DNA of 64,000 nt from Metarhizium brunneum. Taxonomy: Eukaryota > Ascomycota > Sordariomycetes > Hypocreales > Clavicipitaceae. Within the stretch, counting starts at the first letter, position 1. Each line of letters opens with the position of its first letter. Shown here one piece after another: positions 44,552 through 56,934 of this stretch. The notes beneath the pieces are model-generated. The model was not told where the DNA came from. It worked only from the letters and a program-made list of their open reading frames with translations, and searched no databases. The stretch lies in NCBI RefSeq assembly GCF_013426205.1, contig NC_089423.1, positions 4,526,001 to 4,590,000 of the forward strand, written 5' to 3'. A program made the position numbers and the translations under genes.

Positions 44552-47500
44552 TTTGGCTCGATGAGGGGGATCGTGAGGTATGTCTCGGGTAAACAGCTTC
44601 GTATTGTCAAGTCTGGTTAGTTTGAACAAGGGATGAACTTGGAAAGAAGCTAATTAGCACCCTATTAACTGAGAGTTCGTCGCCGAGTCTTTAGGCGTTC
44701 ATATGTGTGGGACTTCAAGGAACAATGGCGGTTGCAAATGAAGCAGGAAGATGAGTGATGATCTAATACACGGCCACGACTACCTAGATAGATTTGTTTG
44801 AATTCGCTTCATGGCTCTTGTCCGCTTCGGCTAGATCACACCAGGTCGCTACTATTTAGCTCTCCCATTGGTTCATATGGGGAGAGAAATCACAAGAGGA
44901 AGGAACGGGTCACACAAGCCTCTGTGCCCAGGGAGATGATACCAACCCAAGATGCAAACATGCAACATTTGTTGGTGATATTGACGAGGACGGACTGAGG
45001 CATGACAAGCTTGAGAGACAACATGGTTTTGACATGACCTCGTCGCAAGACTCCACGCAAACGGGATGCCACCTTGGCAGATAATCATCGCTTTTCAACG
45101 AGACAAACACACGGGACAATTAGCCGAAGGGGCGTTGCTTCGATTGAAAAAATGTGTTCTGCACAATGGCTAATGAGGTCGACAGGTCTTCTGTCTCAAA
45201 GAAGAAACAGGCAAATAAATGAGCCACACTTGATGGTCCTCTTCCACGACTAGTCTGCAGATACCAACTTGCAGCCAGAGGTGTCGTGCGGATCATCTCA
45301 CAAGAAGCCTCCCTGACTAGCGGATTGGAAGAAGAGATCAAGGGAAAGCGGGTAATCGTTCCAGAATGCTGATAGAGTGGATGAGCTGGATCAAGCAACT
45401 TTACGAATCTTGCCCAAGTGGGTACAGGTGGATGGCATACAGAAACTACGTGAACGCAGGAGCTGGCGCCATTGTTTCCGAGATTATTGGTTGGGTTACA
45501 CGGGTGAACGAAAGAACAAGTCATGTACACCCACTGTATGCACCACCGTTTAGTGTGACGGTGAGTGTTAGGGAGTATCCGACAATACCGGTTTGGCGGT
45601 TGATAACCCAAGCGCGACGAGAGGGCGACACGACGTGAGGCGGTTGGCGGTCCACGGTTGTCGACATGCAGAGTAGCACCGTGAGATGAGCCAATCTAAC
45701 GCAAAGGCTTGTCCTCAACAAGCAACATGGGCGGGAGAAACGGTCAACGGACTACGAAAGACGACATGACCGGATTGTACCCCCACACGATTGCTGCATG
45801 CGCTTCCGCATTTCGTACCTGCGCTAAACTTTCAAGGTTGTATGGAAGTACTGTACGTGCTAGGTAGACTTTGAATGTTCGAAAGCAGTCACCAGTCGGG
45901 CAGCCAGTGGCTGCTTCAAAGTGGTGCATAGGCATCACTCATGGCAATTGATGCGAAGTGGGCACGAGACATGTTCCGATCTGGGTAGTTGAAGCATGGA
46001 TACGAAGGATTCTGTACAAAACTCTCTTTCGCATCAACTCGACTAATAATCATCAGCCATAAGGCGTTGTTTTCATTTCCCCATTTTGACCTCCGCCATG
46101 ATCGGCGCACGGAAACTCCAATGACGATCCACGGTTGAGAAATTAGACATCATCAGCGCCGCCATGGCTTGACACCGGGCCCGTAGCACCGAACGCACAG
46201 ACTAGCTTGGAATATTCAAAGTTGGGGAGCCGAATAATTAATTGTATGTACATACATACACAGCAAACCGTCATGGTAGGGGGATTCTCGATGGCGAGCA
46301 TTGGAGAGTCAGCTAGGTAGAGACAAGCAAGAAACGCCGAACGGTCCAGAGCAACAAGTTGGCACATTTGGATACAAATGACTAAGTTACCTGCAGCTTG
46401 CATTGCGAGAAATCCATATCAGCCTGCATGTGCTTGCGCCATCCGATACTCCGTACCAAGGACTCTACAGCCACGCCACCAAGCTGGGTCTTTTCACTGG
46501 TGGGCATCACTATAACAACTTGCGCACCTAGGCATACTCCGTACATGTACACTATGCCAGGCTCACCAGTTGGCCCGGCGCTCCAGACCGAGTACTAGCA
46601 CGGAGCATTCCGCCAGCCAGCCAACAACATGCTGTGTTTTCAATCTACTAGTACTAATAACTTGGTTAGTAGTATTGACTGTACTGAGGATCTGGCTGGG
46701 TGCCTGCCAGCGGCGCCCACGAGCCTGTCGTGAGGAGGTAACCCTGTTGCCGTGTTGCCATGTCGCCGCGGTGCCAGATATTACTTGAATTAAATCCTGG
46801 GGTGGTAGGGAATACTAGTGGTACACTCCGTATTCTGTGGTGCTGGGCACCTGGTGGGCGCATGGATACCACCGACATCTGGACGTCTCTGATACAGGAA
46901 CCACACCACTCAGCTCTTAGCACCGTTGACCATTCAATGCCCCTGCCAGCGGCAGCCGGCCCCCCGGTCTATTCTGAGGGTTGATTCCTGCAACCAGTCA
47001 AAACAGCCGGCCAATTACGTTGCCCAACACCCAGACCCGGACACCCGAAATGGACCCAGCAGCCAAAGTTGCCAATCATCCAGGCCACTAAGCTAAAAGC
47101 ATCCCCTGTTGCGCATCCACCGTCCATCCAGGACCATCCACTCACTCCATGTCCCAGTCAGTCCATGTCGACATCTGGACCTTCTCCCGCTCTACTGCTA
47201 CTTCGTCGTGTCGTCCATGTCCGTCCCTCCTTTTCGCTATCACTCTCACCAGTTACCCCTGCACTGATTGTGCTCTCGCTCTTTTTTCCTTTGCTATCGT
47301 TCCCCTTGGGCCAAGATTGGGATACTCCTGGTGAATCCCTACATCAAATTGCTCTCAGCACACTCTCGTTTTGAAATCACAAAACCGGTCAAGCAGCCTC
47401 GTAACCGCCAAATTAGTACCAGCTGCTCTCGAGGCGCGCACCCTTCCTTTTTATATCCTCATTCGGCGGAACTACTACTCCTCAGTCTTTAATCTCGACG

Positions 47501-47664
47501 GCGGCTTCAACTCCTGTTCACCCCCGTACTCCCTATCTGCCTTCTCTTGGTGGCCACTTGCGCAGTCGAAACAGCTCCAATCGGCTTCTTCCAACTGGAA
47601 CAGGGCAGGACGTTCATTTCCTCTTCTTCTCCGACCAGCTACTTCGCTCTACCCTTCACCCATC
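44552..47664. other. 3.1 kb intergenic region, no supported gene
   Basis: Divergent promoters of the subtilase and of the small protein at 47665. TACTCCGTA motifs occur at 46447 and 46535. The frame 45120-45611 lacks any domain. From about 47100 to 47664 the plus strand is strongly C/T-rich, as expected for a long 5' leader. Confidence 0.5.
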
Positions 47665-48048
47665 ATGGGCCAAAGCCTCATCGACAGAATCCAGGCCAAA
47701 CTGGAGCTCTTCCGCCTCGAGCAGCGATATACCCGTCGTCGCAATCGCCGATCTACCTTCCAGTCGAATGCAATCTACGTTGACGGCGAATACGTCTACC
47801 AAACGCCAAACACCACTGGCTCGTCCACAGATTCCAGCAACGATCATGTAGATGCACTCCACGGTGAAATGGTATCGCCCGGCAAAAATATGCCCGTCAC
47901 TGCTTTCCCCCCCGAGTCCCGCCCGGAAATCTCCATGCCTGAGCGCAAAAAGTTGAGCCGATTCAGTTCCATCCCCAGCCTCGGCAGTGTTTTCGGATCC
48001 AAGGAAAGACCGCGAGTTGTCGAGCGACGCACCAGCATGATCAGATGA
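47665..48048 (+). CDS. Small basic protein of unknown function
   Basis: A single exon of 127 residues, pI probably high. The N-terminus is MGQSLIDRIQAKLELFRLEQ, followed by RYTRRRNRRSTFQSNAIYVDGEYVYQ. A Ser/Thr-rich middle follows, then KKLSRFSSIPSLGSVFGSKERPRVVERRTSMIR. The short amphipathic helix plus Arg-rich patch, then a YVDGEYVYQ strand, looks like a conserved domain rather than random sequence. The C-terminal SRFSSIPSLGSVF segment also looks like a docking motif. It lies behind a long C/T-rich leader. I cannot name a family. No signal peptide or membrane helix is present. Confidence 0.7.
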   Translation: MGQSLIDRIQAKLELFRLEQRYTRRRNRRSTFQSNAIYVDGEYVYQTPNTTGSSTDSSNDHVDALHGEMVSPGKNMPVTAFPPESRPEISMPERKKLSRFSSIPSLGSVFGSKERPRVVERRTSMIR

Positions 48049-49528
48049 TGTTCCAACTTGCTTCTTGTGTGTATAGTTGTTTAACATGGCCTGATGTGAG
48101 ATGCGCCCTTTGCAAGGATACATCCTTGAAACCCTCGGTCCAAGGGCCCGCCACGTTGAGAGAACATGGCGGAAATCAACGAGATGGTTTCCAGGTCCGC
48201 AAGGAGGGAGGGCAAAGGAAGAGCAAAGAATATGTCTAATGGATCTCTCCCGTCGCGAGGAAATAACACGGGTGCGACTCTTTCACGAATTACCTCGTCA
48301 TGCCTAGTTCAGCGTTCGTCATCAACCTCGTTATTTTTTAATTTTTTGGGGGGTGTGAAGGGGGGGGATTCATGGGTCACGGCCTCATCGGTTCTGAGGT
48401 TCCGTCTTCAGGGAGTTGGGTACATCCAAAAAGCACTGGCCATCGGGCACGTCGAGTCTCGACGGCTTCATATTGGAGCTCTTGTGCGTGGTTTTGCCGT
48501 ACATGCTTGTAGAGCGTATTTTGGTTTTTTTAAAACCACGGGCTTCCACTTGTACATAGATTTGTCTGGATGAAAATGTTGACACTTTTTTTTCTTCTAC
48601 ATGTGCGCTCTGTTCCTTCAGAGGGCCGAAGCTGTAATCAGTCCCCTCCTCCCCGTGGACTGGAAGAATCAATTGCACAAAGGGCCAGACGTGGCACGAG
48701 GGCCACCATGTCTCTGACCCTGTCGTTTTAGACACCGGTGGCAAAGTGTCTCGTGTGAGCACCCAACTGAACGGTGCGACAGTCCTGAACCAGTTTGTTT
48801 CGAGCTGATGTCGTCCGCTGGAGAAGGGCGCCTCGTGAGACCGACGAGGTTTGAAACCGGTGGGGGGGCGTTCATGCCCTGGGGACCGAGTGCTCGTCGC
48901 CAATGCCGCTGTCAAGCTGTCATGTCTGGTGTCTGGTGAGTTTCAAGTCTCTGCATGTGGTGTCGATTGGCCCTGGAGCCATTGGCCGTTGTGGGGAACG
49001 CCGTCGCGGCGACTACGGAAATAACGTCTTGATGCTTTACCTTGTTTGGCTTGACACACACACACACACACACAAAAGGGAAGAGAAGGGTTCATTTGAT
49101 GTGCTGGCAAAGAATGAAAAAAAAAATCCACGACACAGATGTCTACTTGGGTGAACTGAAATAACTTGTATAAGATGCCTGGCCGGACCCGGACCATGAA
49201 GACAGTCGCCTTCTCGCCCGACGCTGCAGGGCAAGCTATCGACTGAGACACATCACATCATGTGGCTTAAAAAAAAGCTAGACTTTGATGCGGATATATT
49301 CAAACACCTTATTCACAGACATGGCAAACATGCAACTACGCCATGTTCGTTGCCCAAGCAGGTACGCAGACCGTCCCATCCCACACTATGCCGCTCAACG
49401 CCATTCAAATATGCTAGCCCTGCATACGCAGGGTATGCAAATCACACCCTCTCCAAACTCTCTATTTATATGATGCATATGCAAAACAAAATGGCTTTTA
49501 CATCCTCAAATGGCCAAACCGCCGCCAT
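48049..49528. other. Convergent intergenic region with (AC)n
   Basis: 1.5 kb between the small protein gene and the kinesin 3' end, probably containing a long 3' UTR. A dinucleotide repeat (AC)11 lies at 49053-49074. The minus-strand frame 48385-48915 was rejected as non-coding. Confidence 0.5.
49053..49074. repeat. Microsatellite (AC)11
   Basis: A perfect dinucleotide tract, intergenic, downstream of the kinesin gene. Confidence 0.9.
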
Positions 49529-51654
49529 TTAGTAACTCACGAGCCCCCTTGAAGGAGCCAGATCCCGAGCACCTAGTACAGTTGTCGTTTCGTTGACGTC
49601 ACCGTATACTTGCAGCTTGGCCATGGATTTCGACCTCGACTTTCGCGGCTTGATCCTGACAGTGTCATCATCTAAAAACTCCTCCTCAACATCCGTTTCG
49701 TCCTGGCCGGAGCTTGTGCCGTCAGGGTTGATTGTGAGGCGTGTCCGTCTCAATTTTTTGTCGTGTCTCAGGGGGCTCCTCATGGGGCTTCTCATGACGC
49801 AAGTCTGCTCGACGGAAATTCCCAATCGGTTTCTCAGGCGTTGAATCTTCCCAATCAACTTGGCCTGTCCTGGAAAGAATGGCAGAGCCATTTCGTAAGC
49901 TCTCAATGCCGAGGCGTCGTCACCCTTCTCCCTGTGTTGCCTGGCAGCCAGCAGAAATCGCAGACCATCAGACTTCGAGTCTACACGAGCATCTTCACTC
50001 TCGATGCGCCGCTCGAGGGCCTCTAGGCGTCTTTGCATAGCTTCGCTAACGTCATGTTGAGAAGACGCACCGCGATTTTGGCTTTGCACTGCCTTCTCGG
50101 CGGCCGTCCTCGCTGCCAAGATCTCGCCAACCTTTTTCTCGACCATGGCCTCAATTTGTGATGCAGTTACTGTGATGGATGGCTCATCAATGGACGGTCG
50201 AGCAAGCTTTCTGGGTCTCGCAATTCCGCTCTCGTGGTCCGATGGGCGCTTGTAGGCGGCGCTGAGGCGAGGCACCAAACTAACATTTACAGCAGCAGGT
50301 CGCGGCAGCGATGTTGCCATGGAGATGGTCTTGGTCGGAGACTGCCTGGCCTTGTCTGTGTAAACACTGAACGACTTGATGGGTCGAGTTACGTCTGCAG
50401 AACCTTTGGCAGCTACGTTGCCATTGTGCACGTTGTGAGCGCTCAAGGCATGAGCCAGCGGTCGAAGCGGCTGGCGCTGAACGGTATGAGAGCCCGCCGA
50501 TCTGGGGAACTGCTTGAACACTACTTCGTTCTCAATCTCGCGGACTTCTATCCGCTTCGCCCGGGAACTGACGTTTAGACTGCTCAGGGTGTCAAGGTGG
50601 TAGCTGCGGAGAGGAGCCAGGTTCAAGAACATAATAGTGATGCCGTTGTTCTGACCAAGGGAGAGAATCCGGGTCATTTTGGATTCTCTATACGGAATGC
50701 GCTTGTCACCTCTTGAAATGGCATCGATACACTGGCTGAGGACAAAGAGGCTCTTGTTGATAGCCGCCGATTCGACCAGTCTCTCCTTGCCATTGTCAGT
50801 GCGGCGGTTGTCTTCTGAACCTGCCAAGTCAATGGCAGATACAGTACTCTCACGGATCATTTCGTCCGTGGTTTGGGTTACCTTGACGCGGAGGATGGCG
50901 TGACTCCGACTACTGTGCGCGTTCAGCTTTGTGGACGCGGTAACACGGTTGTTGTTAGCCTCAATGTACAGCTTCTCAAAGTCTCGGAGGTCCTCGCAGG
51001 CTCGCTCAGATAGCCCAGCTACAACGGTTCTCCCGCTGGCCTCGGCGCGAAGGGGCAGTCCGGATGGTGTTCTCTTCTCGGGCGGCTCGAGCAAGTCAAA
51101 CACCTTGTCATTGTAAATCTCGTAGTACGACAGGCTGACGTTTACCGTCGTGTTGCCCTCGGAGTCCTTGGCAATCTTCTTGCCTCTTCGAAACACGCCG
51201 CTCAAAAGCCGGGGAATAACTCCTCGGTCGGCGAGCTTGAGACCGCCACGCATAGTGTGCGTCTTCCCCGTGCCAGTGACGCCGTAGGCGAATATTGTGA
51301 CATCATATCCCTGGAATAGTGACTTGAGATGCGGCTGTACTGTTCAAGGCTTTAGCATTGGGGGAGGGACAGAGGTGGACGCGTCCTTCAGACGTTTGGA
51401 GAGGGGCAAGGACAGGAACTGCCGTTCCTTTTGCAACCCATACCTTCAGAAGTAAACAGCGTCTCTTGTGATGTCGACTGATCGTATACGGCATTGAACG
51501 CAAAGGAAAAGTCCTCAGCCTGGTTCTTCGGGTTGGGGATCTTGACAATGGTGTGCGGCCCGCCTGCTTCAGCACCGTCAGGACGAACAATGATGTCCTT
51601 GTCCAGCTCTGTCTCCAGCAGCGGACGTATCCTCGCAACAACACGAACGGACAT
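49529..51654 (-). CDS. Kinesin motor protein, kinesin-10/KIF22-like
   Basis: Two exons, 51654-51444 and 51339-49529, give 673 residues; the intron is GTATGG-CAG. The motor domain is N-terminal: VRVVARIRPL, P-loop GVTGTGKTHT (residues 90-98), switch I NAHSSRSHAI, switch II DLAGSEDNRR, and NKSLFVLSQCIDAISRGDKRIPYRESKMTRIL. A linker with basic, S/P-rich sequence follows (about 330-460), then a short coiled coil (AMQRRLEALERRIESED) and a helical repeat-like segment (LAARQHREKGDDASALRAYEMALPFFPGQ). This is the layout of fungal kinesins related to chromokinesin Kid/KIF22; that subfamily assignment is by architecture only. The C-terminal tail is basic with an acidic patch. It is likely a spindle or chromosome-arm motor. 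It is divergent from AIM24 with about 490 bases between. Confidence 0.93.
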
Positions 51655-52144
51655 GGCTGATGTTTAAGGGAAAGAAGGCATGCAAGGCAAAGCACCAGAC
51701 ACGACAGAAAGGACGCCAAGTGACAAAGGGAACGTCGCGATGCAACCCGAAGCACGCGACGGCGATTTACAATGAACGCTCCCGGCACTACTCCCGTACA
51801 CGATACTTGTGTCCAGGGAGATGACGGGTGATGGAAACTCGCTGGCAAACCGAGTAACTACGGAGTACTAGGTCCAGCCAGGATCTTTGGTGTGGAGGTG
51901 CCAATTCATTGGCAAAGCAAAGCGAGATTGGCATGGTTGTCTGGGCAACGACAGCTCCAGCCAATAGCCGGGTCATCTCAACAGGGCTGCCCACGATGGT
52001 GGGGCCAGTGGACGGCATCGGAAAAAGCCGCCCTCCCAGCCAAGCGTGCCACCCAAGCATGTGTGAGCTGCGCATCGACGTCAACCGTCCGTTCTTGCGA
52101 CCGCCACGGACGAACAAAAGTCTCCTCAAAGAGACTGCGACGCC
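51655..52144. promoter_or_regulatory. Divergent promoter between kinesin and AIM24
   Basis: 490 bases between the two start codons; a TACGGAGTA motif occurs at 51859-51867. Open frames crossing it overlap the AIM24 first exon and are not supported. Confidence 0.5.
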
Positions 52145-53458
52145 ATGATGCGAGGGTCTTCGCCGCTGGTGAGGTCGACACGTGGTCTGCGTCTTCAGCG
52201 GCCCGCGTCCTTTGTCTGCTGGCAATGCAGGAGTATTCACATTAGCACCGCACCGAGCACCGAGTCCCCAAGGGTGCCGGGCGATGCCTTCGGAGCTCCC
52301 ATTGACGGCGCGCGAGATATGGCCGGTAAGCCGACTGCTCATTTTCGCACTCCTAGCTTGGCTCAGCATAGTTTGAAGCTAACATGGGACTTTTACAGAT
52401 GCTCGATTCGAAGTTCTTGGATCTCCATACTCACTGCTATCCGTCACCCTTTCAGCATCGCAGAAACTTTACACGAGGCGGGGCACACTTGTTGCTGTAG
52501 CTGGAAAGCCAGATAATGTATGAATGATGAAGCGGTGTGATTATGGCATGCGATTCGGTCCAAACTTGTTGGGGAAATACTTCTAACTGCATGCTTGCCC
52601 AAGGCCCAATCGACCTTGTCACTGTTGAATCCTGTAACCCGAGCTGCTTTCGGAGTTCCGTTTGTCTACCAGCGAATTTCCGCGACGACACCCATTACCG
52701 CTCTCATCTCGACAAAATCACCGACGACTACGTTTACCGTGCTTCACCTCGATGGCACTACCGATTGGATGGTTTCGCAACGAAATGCGCTCCTCGCTTG
52801 GACAGGCCACACTTTGACACTGTCTTCCCGGATCCAGCGCAGGCTTGCGCTTGCACACTGGGGCAGTACACAGTTAACTGGGCGGGGACTGGCCGCCCTA
52901 TCTGCTCCTGGACAAATCTACCAGCTTACACTGGGAGAAGGCGAAGAGTTTGTCGCCCATCCGGGCAGCGTTGTCGCTTACTCTGTTTCAAGAAACGCAC
53001 CGCAGCCATTCCGTTTCAAGAGCACCAGCCTGCGTCTTCAGGTGCCCTCATTAACATCTTGGATTCCAGAGATGGAGTTTGTCAAGACGGTGCGAAACTC
53101 GGATGTCTACAAATTTCTTGCTGGGGCTTTGCACAACTTCCGAACCATGGCACGACGAACCATCTGGGGTGACCGTCTATTCCTTCAGTTCAAGGGCCCT
53201 GCCACCATCCTGATGTCAAGTCGGGGTGTGCGTGTCGCAGATGTCTTGTCTCGAGAGCAAGTCAATGAAATTGCCGATGCACCGGCGGGAGTATTACCCT
53301 CAGCTGTCGAGCTGGCGAACAAGCCGAAGCAGGGAGGGCAGGTGCTAGACAAGTCTCAAGCAGACGAGGCCGCCAGCAATCTGCAAGTTGGATCGCCGCC
53401 GAAAGACAGCAAGGTTGTATTAGAAGAGGGAAGGGAGCTGAAGGAGTTTGTGCGGTAA
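52145..53458 (+). CDS. AIM24: AIM24-like mitochondrial protein
   Basis: Three exons, 52145-52325, 52399-52517 and 52604-53458, give 384 residues; introns are GTAAGC-CAG and GTATGA-AAG. The N-terminus ([35 protein letters not shown]) is Arg/Ser-rich without acidic residues, a clear mitochondrial targeting sequence. The core matches the Aim24 beta-roll (TRAP-like fold): [31 protein letters not shown], then [37 protein letters not shown] and [11 protein letters not shown]. Yeast Aim24 sits in the inner membrane and supports MICOS integrity. The last 60 residues are low-complexity and charged. The start codon is the first of two adjacent ATGs. Confidence 0.93.
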
Positions 53459-54778
53459 TGAGAAGCGCTGTTGGCTGGGGAGAGCCAAAATGACACGAAC
53501 AAGACACGTTTGCTCATTTGTATTCCATATTGACGGTAGAAGTGTATTAGTACTACAAGACAAGCTACTGAATATTCATAGATTTTGAGTGGACGACAGC
53601 GAGCTTTCTCCTCCCAGTTGTCATTCCGCTGGGGCCGGGTTTGGGACCGGGCGTGTCACAGGTACTCGCATCCAACGTTGCGGGTGTAAATCAAAATCAG
53701 ATGTCCATATTGACATGCAGAGTACAGGCGTCTCGGCCGGCAAGGTTCGTCGTGTTTCAGTCATACATTTCTCTTTTCTATGTGGGCGTCAAACAAACCA
53801 CCGGATATCTACCGCCCCTTTGCGCCGTGTATACTGTCCGCTCATCCGCATGAACAGTTGCTATACTTCCATAGTCATCACGCGCCGGCGCCCGTGGCGG
53901 GAGCTGGTGAATGCATTTCCAGCTCATGGGTGTTTGAATCGTTTCGCGGTGCCATAACGCAGCCATGCGGCCCTTGGAGGGTTTGCGCCGACAACCATGC
54001 CTTGAGTGACTCTACCGACACAGTTGCTTGCTTGCTTGTTGCCAATGCACTGCCAAGCCCGGGATGTCTGACAGTTTTGGTCGCCGCGGGCACAATAGAA
54101 ACCCGGCAGTCACAATAACAACCGGCGCTCAGGTCCCCCGGATCTCTCTGGACGGGCGAGACACGGAATAGCCAATAAAGAACCACCAAATACGCATGCA
54201 GCGTCTCTTCACAACAGGTGCGTCGTGTCGGTTTCCTCGGAACCTTGTACGTTGTTGTGGGCGAGTGCACTGAGCCGCTGCCCGGATGTGTTGGCTCACC
54301 GGGATCACCGCGACAGGATCACCGCGACCGCGGAACAAAGGACAACAATAGCATTTTGTACAAGATCATGTGTGATGATCGCCGAGCGATGCTGTAGCAT
54401 CTTTTTGGTGTATTGTTTGCCCAAGCAGAGTGCTGGCTGGTGGGATATAACATCGGCCAAGTGTCCTAGACTCTGCTCGCCGCCATCCTCGGCTCCTTGT
54501 CTCTTCTTCCGCCCTTCGCTTATAACCCAGCATTCATTATACAGAGGCGCCCGTATTTTCAGAGATTACCATCTTTTTATAAATAGCGATTTTCACCGTT
54601 CCTATTACACCCCGCGGGAACCATTCGCCCGATAGACACGGTGTAAGTCGGCCCAACCACCGTAACCACAACACTTGCCAGGATTCTGCTGCGCTCTTCG
54701 CATGAAGCAGCAGGTATAAACGGCCACCGCGGCGTCTTTCACTTCAGCAAGTCATCTGCGCCGTTTGCCTCGGTCAAG
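53459..54778. other. Intergenic, promoter of the MFS gene
   Basis: 1.3 kb between two genes on the same strand. No supported gene was found; overlapping frames are short and lack domains. Confidence 0.55.
54715..54720 (+). promoter_or_regulatory. TATA box of the MFS transporter gene
   Basis: TATAAA lies 59 bases before the ATG at 54779, implying a 5' leader of only about 30 bases. This is a classic arrangement for regulated transporter genes. Confidence 0.6.
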
Positions 54779-56390
54779 ATGCCGTTTGCAAACCCCGAGA
54801 AGGCGGTTGACGGAACCACGTCCTCCACCGAGTCGCTGGGCTCAACGACTCTCTGCCTCAGCTCGTGCCCGTCCGACCATCAGCTTGGCGAGAAGCAACC
54901 CCAGCCGACTGCGGCACGAGCGTCCCAGAGCATACTGAAACACGGCGTCCCGAGCGCCGACCCGGAGGCAACGGCTACAGAAGCCGGCAACGACGCCGAC
55001 TACCCCGACGGCGGCCTTCGCGCATGGCTCGTCGTGTTCGGCGGCTGGTGCGCCTCCTTTTGCACCTTTGGGCTGCTCAACTGCTCCGGCGTGTTTGTCG
55101 AATACTACGCCTCTGGTCCTCTGGCGCACCACGACGCCTCCGCCATCGGCTGGATCACGGCCGTCCAGGCATTCCTCATGATATCTGCCAGCACGGTTGT
55201 AAGCCTGCCCCTCCCCCCTCCCCATTCTCTCCTCCCGAGGTTTTCTAACCCTCTGGTCTTATGTTTCCCCCCCAATAGTTCGGGCGAGTCTTTGACAACT
55301 ACGGGCCGAAGTGGCTCCTGGGGCCCGGCGCGGCCTTCCTCCTCTTCGGGCTGGTGATGATGTCCTGCTGCAAAGAGTACCACCAGTTCTTCCTTGCGCA
55401 GTCCGTCGCCGCGGGGCTCGGCTCCAGCGCCGTCTTCAGCGCGTCCATGCCGTGCGTGGCGTCGTGGTTTTTGAGACGCCGCTCCGCCGCGTACGGCATC
55501 ATGGCCGCCGGGGGCTCCGTGGGCGGCGTCGTGCTGCCCATCACGATAGACCGCCTCATCCGGGGCTTCGGCTTCCCCTGGATGATGCGCACGCTGGCGT
55601 GTATATTCCTTCCCCTGTTGACCGTCGCCTGCTGCACCGTCAGGCCGAGGCTGCCGCCGCGCCTGCGCCCGTTCAAGCTCACGGATTGCTTCGGCGCCCT
55701 GGGGGATATCCGCCTGGCCGCCACGACGGCCGCCTTCTTCTTCTTCATGGTTGGCATGTGGCTGCCATTTAATTTTGCTCTGTTGCAGGCCCGGGCCGCC
55801 GGGGTCCCAGCGGCTCTGATTCCGTATCTGCTGCCGATTCTCAATGCTGCAAGGTACCATACCATCTCTTTCTTCTTCTATACGTGTCAATTGGGAAAGA
55901 AAGGATATTGCACGGCTTTCCCCCCCTGGAGAACCCCCCTTTGCTGACTTTGGATCTTGTTAGCATCTTTGGCCGCATCATTCCGGGGATTGCAGCCGAT
56001 AAACTGGGCCGCTTCAACGTCATGATCTTTATCGGCTTCCTCTCTGCTCTCTCCTGCCTGGCCGTCTGGATACCCGTTAGAAACGCGGCCGGCATCGTCG
56101 TCTTCTTGGCTGTATTCGGCTTCTCCTCAGGCGGATTCATCTCCCTGTCTGCCACCCTCATTGCTCAGATCTCCGACATTAGCCAAATCGGCACAAATGT
56201 CGGCACGGCCTTCGCAGTCATGTCCCTTGGCGCCCTGGTGGGAAGTCCTGTCGGCGGCGCCCTCGTTGCCACAGACGACGGCAACTACCTGGGCCTGCAG
56301 CTCTTTTGTGGCCTTTCTCTTTTGGCCTCGACGTGTACCTTTGTCGTGGTAAGGTTTCTACTGGTTGGCTCCAAATTATCCGCCGTGTAA
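54779..56390 (+). CDS. MFS transporter, monocarboxylate-permease-like
   Basis: Three exons, 54779-55198, 55279-55853 and 55964-56390, encode 473 residues; introns are GTAAGC-TAG and GTACCA-TAG. A polar N-terminus of about 75 residues ends DYPDGGLRAWLVVFGGWCASFCTFGLLNCSGVF. The DGGxxAW motif is the hallmark of fungal monocarboxylate-type (MCT/SLC16-like) permeases. Later features are SAIGWITAVQAFLMI, FGRVFDNYGPKWLL, GLGSSAVFSASMPCVASWFLRRRSAAYGI (YGI/MAAGGS segment), FGRIIPGIAADKLGRFNVM and GTNVGTAFAVMSLGALVGSPVGGAL. About 12 helices are expected. The substrate is not predictable; related proteins move carboxylates or act in secondary-metabolite clusters, but no cluster is visible here. Confidence 0.92.
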
Positions 56391-56934
56391 AGGTGGCATT
56401 GGAACTTTATTCCCTCTCCCATTGTTTTTTTCTCTGTCTAGTTGACTGTGTGTGAGAGTTTGGGGGCACGGGCAATGGTTGCTGTGTAGATAATTATCGC
56501 GTTGGTAAACATGATGCCGCTGTGAATGGCTTCAAGAAAGGCGCCAAAATGCAGCGGCTGAGGGGACATGACGAACGATGTCGTATTTCGCATTTACATG
56601 GTATCCCCGCGCTGAGCCTTGGAAAAAGCTGCTTTGCTGCGGCCTCCTTCAGATGAAGCGTGCCTAAAAGGACAGCCAAAATACATGACTTTTTTTGAGA
56701 GAGAGAGAGCTTCACCGAATAAGTCCCAGCTGAAGGCCTAGCACTCTATTTTGAGAATCCGTCGACGCCGGGAAATGCCCATGCACGTCTCGCGCTCGCG
56801 ACTCACACACATAGTGTAAGCACGATCCAGCCATCAAGACCCTTTGACTTACCCATCTCTCACCAATTCAAAGCCCATCGACACAGCATATACATGATCC
56901 AACAATATCTCCGCGCCTCCGCATCCGCCCAGCC
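56391..56934. other. Intergenic
   Basis: 544 bases, 3' flank of the MFS gene and upstream flank of the GNAT remnant. No gene is seen. Confidence 0.55.

Noticed and set aside
45120..45611. 163-codon minus-strand frame
   Set aside because: Cys/His/Pro-rich without pattern; no neighbouring exon or start context.
55105..55890. Long antisense frames over the MFS gene
   Set aside because: They are shadows of the GC-rich transporter exons and lack any domain.
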